From: Hoeflea sp.
Lineage (GTDB): Bacteria > Pseudomonadota > Alphaproteobacteria > Rhizobiales > Rhizobiaceae
NCBI GenBank assembly: GCA_020637795.1
Contig: JACKJT010000002.1
Location: 992,001-1,056,000 of the forward strand
Direction: 5' to 3'
DNA length: 64,000 bases
Part shown: one piece after another, positions 34,227 to 44,567 of the stretch
Position numbering within the stretch: position 1 is the first letter of the stretch
How the letters are laid out: each line of letters opens with the position of its first letter
Notes under the pieces: model-generated
The model's input: the letters and a program-made list of their open reading frames with translations, nothing else
What the model was told of the DNA's origin: nothing
Database searches by the model: none
Program-made: the position numbers and the translations under genes

Positions 34227-35384
34227 TCAGGCCACCATCCCGGTGCGCTCGGCAAACCACCAGACCGCCACGCAGGCGATCGCCAGCGACATCGGCATGG
34301 TGACGCGCGTCCGGTACCAGCTCCTGTCGGAGAACCAGGCGCCGAACAGCGCGTAACAGGCGGCGACCACAGCCAGCTGACCGGCCTCGACGCCGACATT
34401 GAAGGCGATCAGGCCGCTGGCGAAATGCGCCGGCGACAGGCCTATTTCCGTCAGCACACCGGCAAAACCCAGGCCGTGCAGCAGCCCGAATCCGAACACC
34501 ACGAAGGGCCGCCAGGGGCTCAAGCGGTTGGTCACCAGGTTTTCCACCGCGATGAAGACGATGGAGGCCGCAATCAGTGGCTCGACGATGCTGGCGGGCA
34601 GCGAGATCAGCCCCAGCATGGCCAGCGCCAGCGTCACCGAATGGGCGACCGTAAACGAGGTGATCTGGATCAGCAGCGGCTTGAGCCGCGGCGACAGCAA
34701 AAACAGCCCGACGACGAACAGGATATGATCGAGCCCCTTGGGAACGATGTGGGTGAAGCCAATGCCGATGTAGTCCCAGAACACCTGCCCCGCGCTCACC
34801 GTGAGCCCGCCTTCGACCGGGATCGGTTCGCTCGGACTGCCGTCGCCGAGATAGGCGGAATAGCTGTACTCACCCTGCGCATCCGGCACCCGGATGACGC
34901 TCGGCCCGAAGGCCGGGTCAAACGAATAGACCACGTTTTCTGCGCCGGCCGGCAAGGGACCGGCGAGCTGCAGCCGGCTCAGCCGGGCGAAATCCGTGTC
35001 CCCCACCGGGTCGAGTTCGAGCCCGACGACGTCGAGCGGCACATCGGCGCCGTCGGCGGTCAGCTTGACGCCCTGCAAAAACCGAAGCCTGAACCGATCG
35101 AACTCCGCCGCCAGCCCGGTCTCGTCCATAAACCGCAGATCATCGTAGCGGGCTGCGTTGGGGCTGTCGTCGGTGTCGCCGTGCTCCGCGCCGATCTCCG
35201 CCAGCGCCGCCTCGAGGATCAGCGACATGTCGAGCCGCACCGTGCCGTCGCCGGCAAACACCAGATCAGTGATCGCCGGGCGGATTTCATGGGCACGCAG
35301 GCCTGATGCGCCTCCCGCAACCAGCAGAACAGCAAGGACCAGGCTCGCAAGCACTTGATTTATCGTTTCCGAGGACATCTTCAT
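34227..35384 (-). CDS. HupE/UreJ family membrane protein
   Basis: 385 residues from ATG 35384 (a GTG at 35396 is possible). A signal peptide ends near LRAHE; the next 180 residues form a periplasmic beta-rich domain; the C-terminal half has about six TM helices with the HupE/UreJ_2 motifs GFTHIVPKGLDHILFVVGLF and GFGLLHGLGFAG. Family members are thought to move nickel or cobalt, or to act in membrane processes still unknown. A DUF4198 gene is divergent with only 27 bp between starts. Together they suggest metal uptake, which is inference. Confidence 0.85.
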   Translation of the reverse strand: MKMSSETINQVLASLVLAVLLVAGGASGLRAHEIRPAITDLVFAGDGTVRLDMSLILEAALAEIGAEHGDTDDSPNAARYDDLRFMDETGLAAEFDRFRLRFLQGVKLTADGADVPLDVVGLELDPVGDTDFARLSRLQLAGPLPAGAENVVYSFDPAFGPSVIRVPDAQGEYSYSAYLGDGSPSEPIPVEGGLTVSAGQVFWDYIGIGFTHIVPKGLDHILFVVGLFLLSPRLKPLLIQITSFTVAHSVTLALAMLGLISLPASIVEPLIAASIVFIAVENLVTNRLSPWRPFVVFGFGLLHGLGFAGVLTEIGLSPAHFASGLIAFNVGVEAGQLAVVAACYALFGAWFSDRSWYRTRVTMPMSLAIACVAVWWFAERTGMVA

Positions 35385-35411
35385 CAGGAAAGCCACTTTG
35401 GAGAAAACACG

Positions 35412-36239
35412 ATGGAACGACCGGTACGTCGCGGCCCGCCCGCTGGGCTGGCCTGGGCATTAACTGGAACGATGCTGGCTGCAAGTCCAGTCGCCGCGCA
35501 TGAATTCTGGATCGAGCCGCAGGATTTTTCAATTGCGGCGGACGCACGGATAAAGGCCGACCTGCGCATCGGACAGGATTTCAAGGGTGACGCCTTTCCC
35601 TTCATCCCCTCCCGTTTCGGGTCCTTCAAGCTCAACGACCGGCTTGGCGAGACTGATGTCGAAGGCGTGACCGGCGATCTGCCCGCGCTCAATGTTGCGC
35701 CGCGCACCGAAGGCCTGGCAATCTTCACCTACGTTTCGTCCGGCGACCGCATCCGCTTCAGGGAATGGGAGAAGTTTGCTTTCTATCTCGAGCTCGAAGG
35801 CCTCGACAGCATCCCTGCCCGCCATGATGCGCGCGGCCTGCCGCGCGACGACATCAGCGAGATCTACACAAGATGCGCCAAGACCCTCGTCGCCGTCGGC
35901 GACGCCTCGGGCGACGAGGACCGCGCCACCGGCATGCGGCTCGAACTGGTGGCCGGAGAAAACCCGCTGACGCTGACGCCCGGCGCTGAGATGAGCTTCA
36001 CCCTGCTGTGGGAAGGCAAGCCGCTGGGAGACACGCAGGTGGCCCTGTTTCGCAAGGGCGTGGATGGCAGCGACGCAACCAGGACCATTACCCGCACCGA
36101 CGACGCCGGCCGCGCCAGCTTCACCATCCCCGGCAATGGCACCTACATGGCAGCAGGCGTCCACATGATCGAGGCGCCCGCCGACCGAAACGCCGACTGG
36201 CAGAGCTACTGGGCGTCGCTGACGTTCGGGGTGGAGTGA
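35412..36239 (+). CDS. DUF4198-type periplasmic protein
   Basis: ATG 35412 is supported by GGAGA upstream and gives 275 residues. A signal peptide ends at SPVAAHEFW; the mature start HEFWIEPQDFSI is the usual opening of DUF4198 (NikM-like) proteins, with a His at the mature N-terminus that could bind metal. The C-terminal part is an Ig-like domain (FTLLWEGKPLGDTQVALF, GTYMAAGVHMIEAP). DUF4198 proteins often accompany metal or TonB uptake systems. Its divergent partner is the HupE/UreJ gene. Confidence 0.85.
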   Translation: MERPVRRGPPAGLAWALTGTMLAASPVAAHEFWIEPQDFSIAADARIKADLRIGQDFKGDAFPFIPSRFGSFKLNDRLGETDVEGVTGDLPALNVAPRTEGLAIFTYVSSGDRIRFREWEKFAFYLELEGLDSIPARHDARGLPRDDISEIYTRCAKTLVAVGDASGDEDRATGMRLELVAGENPLTLTPGAEMSFTLLWEGKPLGDTQVALFRKGVDGSDATRTITRTDDAGRASFTIPGNGTYMAAGVHMIEAPADRNADWQSYWASLTFGVE

Positions 36240-36434
36240 ACAGAGAGCGGATCGGACCGCCCTGCGAAGAAAGGTCTGCCGCGACAGTCCTGTGAGAAAA
36301 GCGGACTCTCCGGGACTCCGCCCGTGATCTCCACGCAACTTGTCACTTTGCACGGCCACGAGCGCCGGACCTGTCAGAATTTAGTGAATACTTATGGCAA
36401 ATTGACCAATTTCAGAAATTTATGGAAGACTAAA

Positions 36435-36839
36435 ATGACAAGAGCGTTTGAGTGTTTTTCGCAACCGATTCGCTGGGAGCTTCGAATGCGATGCTCGGAA
36501 AATCTGTTCGACGTGCTGGAGCCAACTGGCGCGGACAAGGACAACACTGGCATCCAGAAGATATTCCATACGATCTTTCTGGAGCGACCCTTCGACAACG
36601 CTATGACCGTCTACGCGATCACCGTGGAAGCCGGAGCTCGACCGGGCGCACGGGTTCGGTGCGAGACCTACAGGTCGGATGAGCTGCAGGAAAAGAAGTC
36701 GGTCGAATTTTCCTCACTGGACGCCGCGGTTGTCGAAGCAGGCCGGTTGGCACACAACAAGATGCGCAGCGGATTTCATTACCGCTTGGCGTCCGCAGAT
36801 GCGGGCTTTCGAGACAGCGCGCCCCTCGCAAGCGCCTGA
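36435..36839 (+). CDS. Hypothetical protein
   Basis: 134 residues from ATG 36435; the frame opens at 36324 but the upstream part is unlike protein. The C-terminal stretch (SSLDAAVVEAGRLAHNKMRSG) vaguely recalls WGR-like domains, too weakly to claim. No TM helix or signal peptide. It is somewhat AT-rich upstream. It sits between the DUF4198 gene and the terminator of fixNOQP, with no visible operon partner. Confidence 0.5.
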   Translation: MTRAFECFSQPIRWELRMRCSENLFDVLEPTGADKDNTGIQKIFHTIFLERPFDNAMTVYAITVEAGARPGARVRCETYRSDELQEKKSVEFSSLDAAVVEAGRLAHNKMRSGFHYRLASADAGFRDSAPLASA

Positions 36840-36925
36840 TACGGTGCAGCGGCAGTCTCTCGCCGAAATCCGGAACATCCGCTGAAAAGTGCTGTCGGTA
36901 TCCGCGCCGCGCGCGCCAACAAAAA

Positions 36926-36951
36926 CCCCGCCGGACTTGCGCCCGGCGGGG
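36926..36951. terminator. Bidirectional terminator after ccoP
   Basis: A 9-bp stem CCCCGCCGG / CCGGCGGGG with flanking A5 on the left and T4 on the right. On the minus strand it ends fixNOQP; on the plus strand it could end the hypothetical gene at 36435-36839. Confidence 0.9.
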
Positions 36952-36997
36952 TTTTGTCTCTTTTCGCTCCGGGCCTCAGTGAGGACCCGGTCGGATC

Positions 36998-37861
36998 TTA
37001 CTGACCGCCGCCCAGGGTGTGGACGAAGACGGCGAGCTGCTTGATCGTCGGCTCGCCGAGACGGCCGACCCAGGCCGGCATGACACCGTGCTTGGGATTG
37101 CGGATCTGCGAGGCGATCTGCGCCTCTGTCGATGCCTTCAGCCAGATGCCGTCCGACAGCCGCGGCGCGCCGAAGTCGGTCAGGCCCTCGGCATTTTCGC
37201 CATGGCAAGCCGCGCAGTTTTCCGCAAACACCGCCTTGCCGGGTTCGACCATGGCCGGATCGGCAGGCGTTTCGCTGAGGCTGATCACATAGGCGGCAAC
37301 CTCGTTGATCTGCTGAGGCTCGAGCAGGTCAGCGAAGGCAGGCATTTCGGAGACGCGGGTATCGTCATCGGCCTCATAACGGATGCCGTGGGCGATGGTC
37401 AGGTAGATCTGGTCGATCGTCCCGCCCCAGATCCAGTCGTCGTCATTGAGGTTGGGATAGCCCGGCGATCCCGATGCGCCCGAACCGTGGCACTGCGCGC
37501 AATTGACCTTGAATGCGGACGAGCCGCCGGCAATGGCGAACTGCAGCAGTTCGGGATCCGCCGCGATCTCCTCGACCGGAGTCGCCGCGATCTTTTCGAG
37601 CAGGGCACCCTGCGCGGCCTTGGCGTCGGCCAGTTCGGACACCACCTCGGCGCGGCTGGAATAGCCCAGATACCCCTTGGTCGCTCCGTTGATCAACGGA
37701 ATGGCCGGATAAAAGAACATGTAGCCGATCGCCCAGATGATGCAGAGATAGAACGTCCACAGCCACCAGCGCGGCAACGGATTGTTCAACTCCCGGATCC
37801 CGTCCCATTCATGGCCGGTGGTGGCGACGCCGGAGACGTCATCAATGTGTTTTTCGGACAT
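36998..37861 (-). CDS. ccoP: cbb3 oxidase diheme cytochrome c subunit CcoP/FixP
   Basis: 287 residues. One TM helix at about 33-53 anchors a periplasmic domain with two c-type heme sites, CAQCHGSG and CAACHGEN, each CxxCH. The N-terminal stretch HEWDGIRELNNPLPRWW is diagnostic for CcoP. It carries electrons from the bc1 pathway to CcoO and CcoN. It is the last gene of fixNOQP, 3 bp after ccoQ, and ends at a strong terminator. Confidence 0.96.
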   Translation of the reverse strand: MSEKHIDDVSGVATTGHEWDGIRELNNPLPRWWLWTFYLCIIWAIGYMFFYPAIPLINGATKGYLGYSSRAEVVSELADAKAAQGALLEKIAATPVEEIAADPELLQFAIAGGSSAFKVNCAQCHGSGASGSPGYPNLNDDDWIWGGTIDQIYLTIAHGIRYEADDDTRVSEMPAFADLLEPQQINEVAAYVISLSETPADPAMVEPGKAVFAENCAACHGENAEGLTDFGAPRLSDGIWLKASTEAQIASQIRNPKHGVMPAWVGRLGEPTIKQLAVFVHTLGGGQ

Positions 37862-37864
37862 GTC

Positions 37865-38017
37865 TCAGTCCTCCTTCAACGGAATTTGCGCTGCCTCGTT
37901 GGCGGCGTGCTTGGCGCCGGGACGGAGCATGAAGAGAACGACGCCAACAAAGACGACAAACATGAAGACAAGTCCCCAGCTGTCGGCGAAATGGCGCATG
38001 GCTGTATAGGTTTCCAT
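37865..38017 (-). CDS. ccoQ: cbb3 oxidase small subunit CcoQ/FixQ
   Basis: A 50-residue protein read directly: METYTAMRHFADSWGL, then a TM helix to about residue 31 and a short charged tail. Length and TM placement match CcoQ, which stabilises the CcoP-CcoNO contact. It lies between ccoO and ccoP with 10 bp and 3 bp gaps. Confidence 0.94.
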   Translation of the reverse strand: METYTAMRHFADSWGLVFMFVVFVGVVLFMLRPGAKHAANEAAQIPLKED

Positions 38018-38027
38018 CTCAGCCCCC

Positions 38028-38759
38028 TTACCGGTAACCGGATGCTTCGTCGTAGGTCGAGAAATCGACCAGCGTGCCGAGCATCTGCAGATAGGACACG
38101 AGCGCGTCCATCTCGGTGACCATGGCCGGATTGCCGTCGAAATCCCCCAGCTTGGCCTTGGGATAACGCTCCTCGATGCCCGAGGTATCAGCCTCGGGAT
38201 CGGCTTGCGCCATCAGGTCGGCTTCGGCATTGGCGATCATGTCTTCGGTGTAGGGCACACCGACGAGCACGCTCGCGTTGAGATCGGCCGTGACATTGGC
38301 AACCTTGAGCGGGGTCGTCGCCAGGAACGAGTAGCTCGGCATGATCGATTCCGGCACCACGGAGCGGGGCTCCTTCAGGTGCTCGACATGCCACTCGTTC
38401 GAGTAGCGGTCGCCGACGCGGGCGAGGTCGGGCCCCGTCCGCTTCGATCCCCATTGGAACGGATGGTCGTACATCGATTCCGCCGCAAGGCTGTAATGGC
38501 CGTAGCGTTCGACCTCGTCCCGGAAGGGACGGATCATCTGGCTGTGGCAGACATAGCAGCCCTCGCGGATGTAGATGTTGCGGCCGGCAAGCTCGAGCGG
38601 CGAGTAGGGACGCATTCCCTCGACTTTCTCGATGGTGTTCTCGAGATAGAAGAGAGGCGCGATCTCGACGATGCCGCCGATGGAGACCACCACGAGCGAG
38701 CCGACAAGCAGCAGCGTCGCGTTACGCTCGATGATACCGTGTTTTTCAATGAATGACAT
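38028..38759 (-). CDS. ccoO: cbb3 oxidase monoheme cytochrome c subunit CcoO/FixO
   Basis: 243 residues from ATG 38759. An N-terminal TM helix (about 15-35) and one heme c site CYVCHSQM near residue 68. The stretch QWGSKRTGPDLARVGDRYSN is typical of CcoO. It takes electrons from CcoP and hands them to the heme-copper centre in CcoN. It follows ccoN by 13 bp. Confidence 0.96.
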   Translation of the reverse strand: MSFIEKHGIIERNATLLLVGSLVVVSIGGIVEIAPLFYLENTIEKVEGMRPYSPLELAGRNIYIREGCYVCHSQMIRPFRDEVERYGHYSLAAESMYDHPFQWGSKRTGPDLARVGDRYSNEWHVEHLKEPRSVVPESIMPSYSFLATTPLKVANVTADLNASVLVGVPYTEDMIANAEADLMAQADPEADTSGIEERYPKAKLGDFDGNPAMVTEMDALVSYLQMLGTLVDFSTYDEASGYR

Positions 38760-38772
38760 GGTTCTTGTCTCC

Positions 38773-40392
<1,620 letters not shown>

Positions 40393-40514
40393 GGTTGGTA
40401 TCCCCCAGGGGTATCGGAACAGAGCCGGAAAAATCGCGGTGCCTGCCCCCTTTAGACAGACTGCGAGCCTTTTCCGGACTGTCGCACAATTCGCAGACAG
40501 AGGCGTCGCCTGCA

Positions 40515-40528
40515 TTGATCCAAGTCAA
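40515..40528. promoter_or_regulatory. FNR/FixK-type box between ccoN and the hemerythrin gene
   Basis: TTGATCCAAGTCAA on the plus strand fits TTGA-N6-TCAA; one base differs from the symmetric TTGAT-N4-ATCAA form. Its centre is 129 bp from the ccoN ATG and 90 bp from the hemerythrin ATG, so it could serve either or both. Confidence 0.75.
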
Positions 40529-40610
40529 GGACTCCGAGCGTTCCCGCACCTAGTTTTCCTGCAGAGAGGGAAACAACAACAAGATCGCTCTTTGACTGGG
40601 ATGAGACCTC

Positions 40611-41114
40611 ATGACAGACAACGCCACCATCAAGCTGGCGCACGGTGAAGATCCGATTGCTGCCCTGCGCAAGGCGCACAAGGATCAATTGCTGCTGTGC
40701 GACCGGCTCGAAGAAATCGCCGATTCCCTGCCTGACGGCATCAACCGCCAGAAATGCATGTATGCCGCCCGTGCGCTTGGCCCGATGATCAGGGGCGTCC
40801 ATCGTTTCGAGGAAGACGTGGTGTTCCCGATGATTGCCGAGCGGCGCGGGTCGGACGAGAAGATCGACACAACGCTGAACCGGCTGCGCTTCGAGCATTG
40901 CGAGGACGAGTGCTTCGCCGAAGAACTGACCGAGGCGCTGCACGCGCTGGGCAGCGGAGACCCGGACGTCAACATCGAGGCGATCGGCTACATGCTGCGC
41001 GGCTTCTTCGAGGCGATGCGGCGCCATATCGCTTTTGAAAGCGAGATGCTGCTGCCCATGGGAAACGTCGCCCCGTCAGGCCTTGCGAACAACCAGGCTC
41101 CGGGTCACAGCTAG
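40611..41114 (+). CDS. Hemerythrin domain protein
   Basis: 167 residues, a four-helix hemerythrin-like fold. Iron-ligand phrases are present: RKAHKDQ, VHRFEEDVVFPMI, RFEHCEDECF and RRHIAFESEMLLPM, giving His and Glu for a di-iron site. Such proteins bind O2, NO or iron in low-oxygen or stress conditions. It is divergent from ccoN across a region with an FNR/FixK-type box, so it is probably part of the same low-oxygen regulon (inference). It converges on the GlxA-type regulator with 6 bp between the stop codons. Confidence 0.88.
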   Translation: MTDNATIKLAHGEDPIAALRKAHKDQLLLCDRLEEIADSLPDGINRQKCMYAARALGPMIRGVHRFEEDVVFPMIAERRGSDEKIDTTLNRLRFEHCEDECFAEELTEALHALGSGDPDVNIEAIGYMLRGFFEAMRRHIAFESEMLLPMGNVAPSGLANNQAPGHS

Positions 41115-41120
41115 AGCCGA

Positions 41121-42059
41121 CTACGCCCGCACATCGAGAACGCTGAACCGGCGCCTGTACTCGACCGCGCTCAGGCCGGTGATCGAGCGGAACACCCGGC
41201 CAAAGGCCGAGATGTCCTGGTACCCCACCGCCCAGCCGACGGCGCTGACCGGATCGCGGGTTCTTTCGAGCAGGCCGCGGGCCTTTTCGATCCTGAGGGC
41301 CTGCACATAGGCATTCGGGTTGAGACCCGTGGCGGCCTTGAACCGGCGCAGGAAGGTCCGCCCCGAGAGCCGCGCCCGCGCCGAAAGCGCATCGACCCCC
41401 AGATCATCCTGCACATGGCCTTCCATCCACAGCTGCAGCGCAAGCACCACCTCGTCGCCGTGGTTGAGGTTGGGCCGGAAGCTGCGATAGTTCCGCTGCT
41501 CGCGCTTGCCCGGATCGATCAGCAGATGCCGGGCGGTGGCGGTGAGCACATCGACGCCCTGCCAGCGTTCGACGAAGAACAGCCCGAGATCGACCCAGGC
41601 CATCATCCCGCCCGCCGTGACGATGTCGTTGTCGTCGATCAGCAGATGCTCGGGCTGCAGATCCGCTTCCGGAAACGTGGTGCGGACCTCTCCCTCGAGC
41701 GCCCAGTGGGTGGTCACCGGGCGCGAGGCGAGCAATCCGGCATGGCCAAGCCAGAACAGCCCGGCGCAGACCGAGGCCGTCAGCGTCCCTGCCCCGTGCC
41801 GCTCCCGTATCCAGGCATGCAGGCCGCGATCCTCGGCGCCCCGGGCGCCGCTTCGGTTGGGCGGCAGGATCATCGCGTCGAAGGACACGGACGCCGGCGG
41901 CAGGGCATCCGGCCTGACGGTATCGACATTGATCACCACTCCGTTCTGCCGCCGGCTGATGCCATTGGCCGCATCGAGCAGATCGGCAAGCCCGAGCACC
42001 GCGGCCTCCTGAACGCCGTCATAGGCGATAATGGCAAGTGACCGGTCGGTCATCGGCAT
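41121..42059 (-). CDS. GlxA-type AraC regulator (DJ-1/PfpI plus AraC HTH)
   Basis: 312 residues from ATG 42059 (ATG 42053 is also in frame). Residues 1-190 are a DJ-1/PfpI-like domain (LAIIAYDGVQEAAVLGLADL, TLTASVCAGLFWLGHAGLL with the nucleophile-elbow Cys); residues 210-310 are the AraC HTH pair (ALSARARLSGRTFLRRFKAA, GYQDISAFGRVFRS). GlxA-like regulators sense small amines or thiol-related ligands in some species. It is divergent from the cysteine hydrolase gene across 94 bp, the usual arrangement for an activator and its target. Confidence 0.92.
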   Translation of the reverse strand: MPMTDRSLAIIAYDGVQEAAVLGLADLLDAANGISRRQNGVVINVDTVRPDALPPASVSFDAMILPPNRSGARGAEDRGLHAWIRERHGAGTLTASVCAGLFWLGHAGLLASRPVTTHWALEGEVRTTFPEADLQPEHLLIDDNDIVTAGGMMAWVDLGLFFVERWQGVDVLTATARHLLIDPGKREQRNYRSFRPNLNHGDEVVLALQLWMEGHVQDDLGVDALSARARLSGRTFLRRFKAATGLNPNAYVQALRIEKARGLLERTRDPVSAVGWAVGYQDISAFGRVFRSITGLSAVEYRRRFSVLDVRA

Positions 42060-42153
42060 CGTGGCGTATTCCGCATGATCTTTGTCATATTCGCCAATTT
42101 ATCGATGCCGCTGCCGCCTGTAAATCAGGCAGACCCATTCAAGGAGAGCAGAC

Positions 42154-42705
42154 ATGACCGATACAGCCCTGATCCTCGTCGACATCCAGAACGACTATTT
42201 CGATGGCGGACGCTGGACGCTGAGCAAGATGGACCAGGCCGCCGACAACGCGGCGCGCGTTCTGGCGCATGCCCGCAAGGCCGGCGACATGATCGTCCAC
42301 ATCCGCCACGAGATTCCCTCCGAAACCGCCCCGTTCTTCCGGCCCGGCAGCCAGGGCGCTGAAATCCATCCGAAAGTCGCGCCGCAGGCCGGCGAAGAGG
42401 TCATTCTCAAGCACCGGCCGAACAGCTTCCTCAACACCTCCCTGCACGACACCCTTGCCGCGCGCGGCATTTCCAATCTGGTCATCATCGGCGCCCAGAG
42501 CCAGATGTGCATCGACGCCACCACCCGCGCCGCAACCGACCTCGGCTACAAGGTCACGGTGGTTCACGACGCCTGTGCGGCGCGCGATGCCGAGTTTGAC
42601 GGCGTTGCGGTGCCCGCGGCCCAGGTCCATGCGGCTTTCATGAGCGGTCTCTCGGGCACCTATGCCACGGTGGTCGATTACGCGGGCTATCTCGCCTCGC
42701 GGTAA
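42154..42705 (+). CDS. Isochorismatase-like cysteine hydrolase
   Basis: 183 residues, the usual length. The Asp-Lys-Cys triad of the superfamily is visible: Asp in LILVDIQNDYF, Lys in ILKHRPNSF and Cys in SQMCIDATTRAA (the SQMC form seen in nicotinamidase-like members). Members hydrolyse amide or vinyl-ether bonds (isochorismate, nicotinamide, N-carbamoyl compounds, maleamate and others); the exact substrate is not decided. The divergent GlxA-type gene is the likely regulator. Confidence 0.88.
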   Translation: MTDTALILVDIQNDYFDGGRWTLSKMDQAADNAARVLAHARKAGDMIVHIRHEIPSETAPFFRPGSQGAEIHPKVAPQAGEEVILKHRPNSFLNTSLHDTLAARGISNLVIIGAQSQMCIDATTRAATDLGYKVTVVHDACAARDAEFDGVAVPAAQVHAAFMSGLSGTYATVVDYAGYLASR

Positions 42706-42753
42706 TGCATGTCGCGTTCAAATCAATTCATTTGAACGATAACGGACATGCAT
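42705..42753. repeat. Nested inverted repeat at the end of the cysteine hydrolase gene
   Basis: Outer arms ATGCATGTC (42705-42713) and GACATGCAT (42745-42753) enclose inner arms GTTCAAAT (42716-42723) and ATTTGAAC (42730-42737) around CAATTC. The repeat begins at the last base of the stop codon. It may be an attenuator, a terminator without T run, or a protein-binding site. The remaining 270 bp before dnaB show nothing clear beyond presumable promoter sequence. Confidence 0.65.
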
Positions 42754-43025
42754 CATTTCAAAGCCCTACTGCGCCGCGCACCCAATCGGATGTGCGGCGC
42801 TGTAGGCGACACTCCCGATTCGGCCCGCGGCACAACCCGTCGCGGGTGCATTTTCCCGAGCTTCGTCACTTTGCCTGAACGACGCTGTGGACAAGTGTGG
42901 ACAACGTGCACAACATTGAGGCTCAGGCGATTCGCTTCGGAATTGGGCTGGCCATTCACTGACATGGCCAACCACTATCGCTATTGCAAGCCAACGCCCG
43001 CACCAAGTTCAGGACTGATGAGACG

Positions 43026-44558
43026 ATGAATGATGCCGCCCGCAAGATAGAGCCGATTCCGGCCCGTGCCGAAAAAAGCCCGCTGTTTCGCGAGGCCCCG
43101 TCCAATATCGAGGCCGAGCAGGCCCTGCTCGGCGCGATCCTGGTCAACAACGACGCCTTTTACCGGGTGTCCGACTTCCTCAAGCCCGAACACTTCCAGG
43201 AACCGCTGCACCGCAAGATCTACGAGGTCGGCGGCGACATCATCCGCATGGGCAAGACCGCCAACCCGGTGACCATCAAGACCTTCCTGCCGGCAGACGC
43301 CAGGGTCGGCGACATGACCGTGGCGCAGTATCTGGCGCGTCTGGCCACCGAAGCCGTCACCATCATCAACGCCGAGGATTACGGCCGCGCGATCTACGAC
43401 CTGGCGCTTAGGCGTTCGCTGATCTCGATCGGCGAGGACATGGTCAACATCGCCTTTGACGCGCCGCTCGACATGCCGCCTTCGACCCAGATCGAGGATG
43501 CCGAACGCCGCCTGTTCGAGCTTGCCGAGACCGGCCGCTACGACGGCGGCTTCCAGTCGTTCAACGACGCGGTGTCGCTGGCCATCGACATGGCCGGTGC
43601 AGCCTATCAGCGCGACGGCGGTCTGTCGGGCATCTCCACCGGCATCTCCTCGCTCGATGCCCGCATGGGCGGCCTGCAGCATTCCGACTTGATCGTGCTC
43701 GCCGGACGTCCGGGCATGGGCAAGACGTCGCTCGCCACCAACATCGCCTTCAACATTGCCCAGGCCTATGAGGGCGAGGTGCAGGCAGACGGTTCGATGA
43801 AGGCCAAGAACGGCGGCGTCGTCGGCTTCTACTCACTCGAAATGTCGTCCGAACAGCTCGCCACCCGTATCATTTCCGAGCAGACCGAGATCTCCTCGTC
43901 GAAGATCCGTCGTGGCGAGATCTCGGAAGCCGATTTCGAGAAACTCGTCGGCTGCTCGCAGATGATGCAGAAGATCCCGCTCTACATCGACCAGACCGGC
44001 GGCATCTCCATTGCCCAATTGTCGGCCCGCGCCCGCCGCCTCAAGCGCCAGCGCGGCCTCGACGTTCTGGTCATCGACTACATCCAGCTGATGACCGGCT
44101 CGGGCAAGTCGAGCGACAACCGCGTGCAGGAAATCACCCAGATCACCACCGGTCTCAAGGCGCTCGGCAAGGAGCTCAATGTTCCCATCATTGCCCTGTC
44201 GCAGCTGTCGCGTCAGGTGGAAAGCCGCGAGGACAAGCGCCCGCAGCTCTCCGACTTGCGTGAATCGGGCTCGATCGAGCAGGACGCCGACGTGGTGCTG
44301 TTCGTCTATCGCGAGGAGTACTACGTCAAGAACGGCGAACCGCGCCGGAGCGCGGACGAGATCGCAGCCGACATCAAGACGCCCGAATACCTCGCCTGGG
44401 AAGAAAAGATGATGAAGGTCCGCGGCACCGCCGACGTCATCATCGCCAAGCAGCGCCACGGTCCCACCGGCACCGTGCAGCTGGGCTTCCAGGCGGAATT
44501 CACCCGGTTTGCCGATCTGGCCGACAATTCCTACAACCAGTTTGTCCACGACGAATAG
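43026..44558 (+). CDS. dnaB: Replicative DNA helicase DnaB
   Basis: ATG 43026 gives 510 residues; the frame opens at 42984. The N-terminal DnaB domain (APSNIEAEQALLGAILVNND) is followed by the RecA-like helicase domain with Walker A AGRPGMGKTSLATNIAF and Walker B LDVLVIDYIQLM. DLRESGSIEQDADVVLF and QRHGPTGTVQLGF close the domain. It unwinds DNA at the fork as a hexamer. The following alr gene starts 9 nt after the stop, so the two are co-transcribed. No intein is visible. Confidence 0.97.
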   Translation: MNDAARKIEPIPARAEKSPLFREAPSNIEAEQALLGAILVNNDAFYRVSDFLKPEHFQEPLHRKIYEVGGDIIRMGKTANPVTIKTFLPADARVGDMTVAQYLARLATEAVTIINAEDYGRAIYDLALRRSLISIGEDMVNIAFDAPLDMPPSTQIEDAERRLFELAETGRYDGGFQSFNDAVSLAIDMAGAAYQRDGGLSGISTGISSLDARMGGLQHSDLIVLAGRPGMGKTSLATNIAFNIAQAYEGEVQADGSMKAKNGGVVGFYSLEMSSEQLATRIISEQTEISSSKIRRGEISEADFEKLVGCSQMMQKIPLYIDQTGGISIAQLSARARRLKRQRGLDVLVIDYIQLMTGSGKSSDNRVQEITQITTGLKALGKELNVPIIALSQLSRQVESREDKRPQLSDLRESGSIEQDADVVLFVYREEYYVKNGEPRRSADEIAADIKTPEYLAWEEKMMKVRGTADVIIAKQRHGPTGTVQLGFQAEFTRFADLADNSYNQFVHDE

Positions 44559-44567
44559 GCTGGCGAT

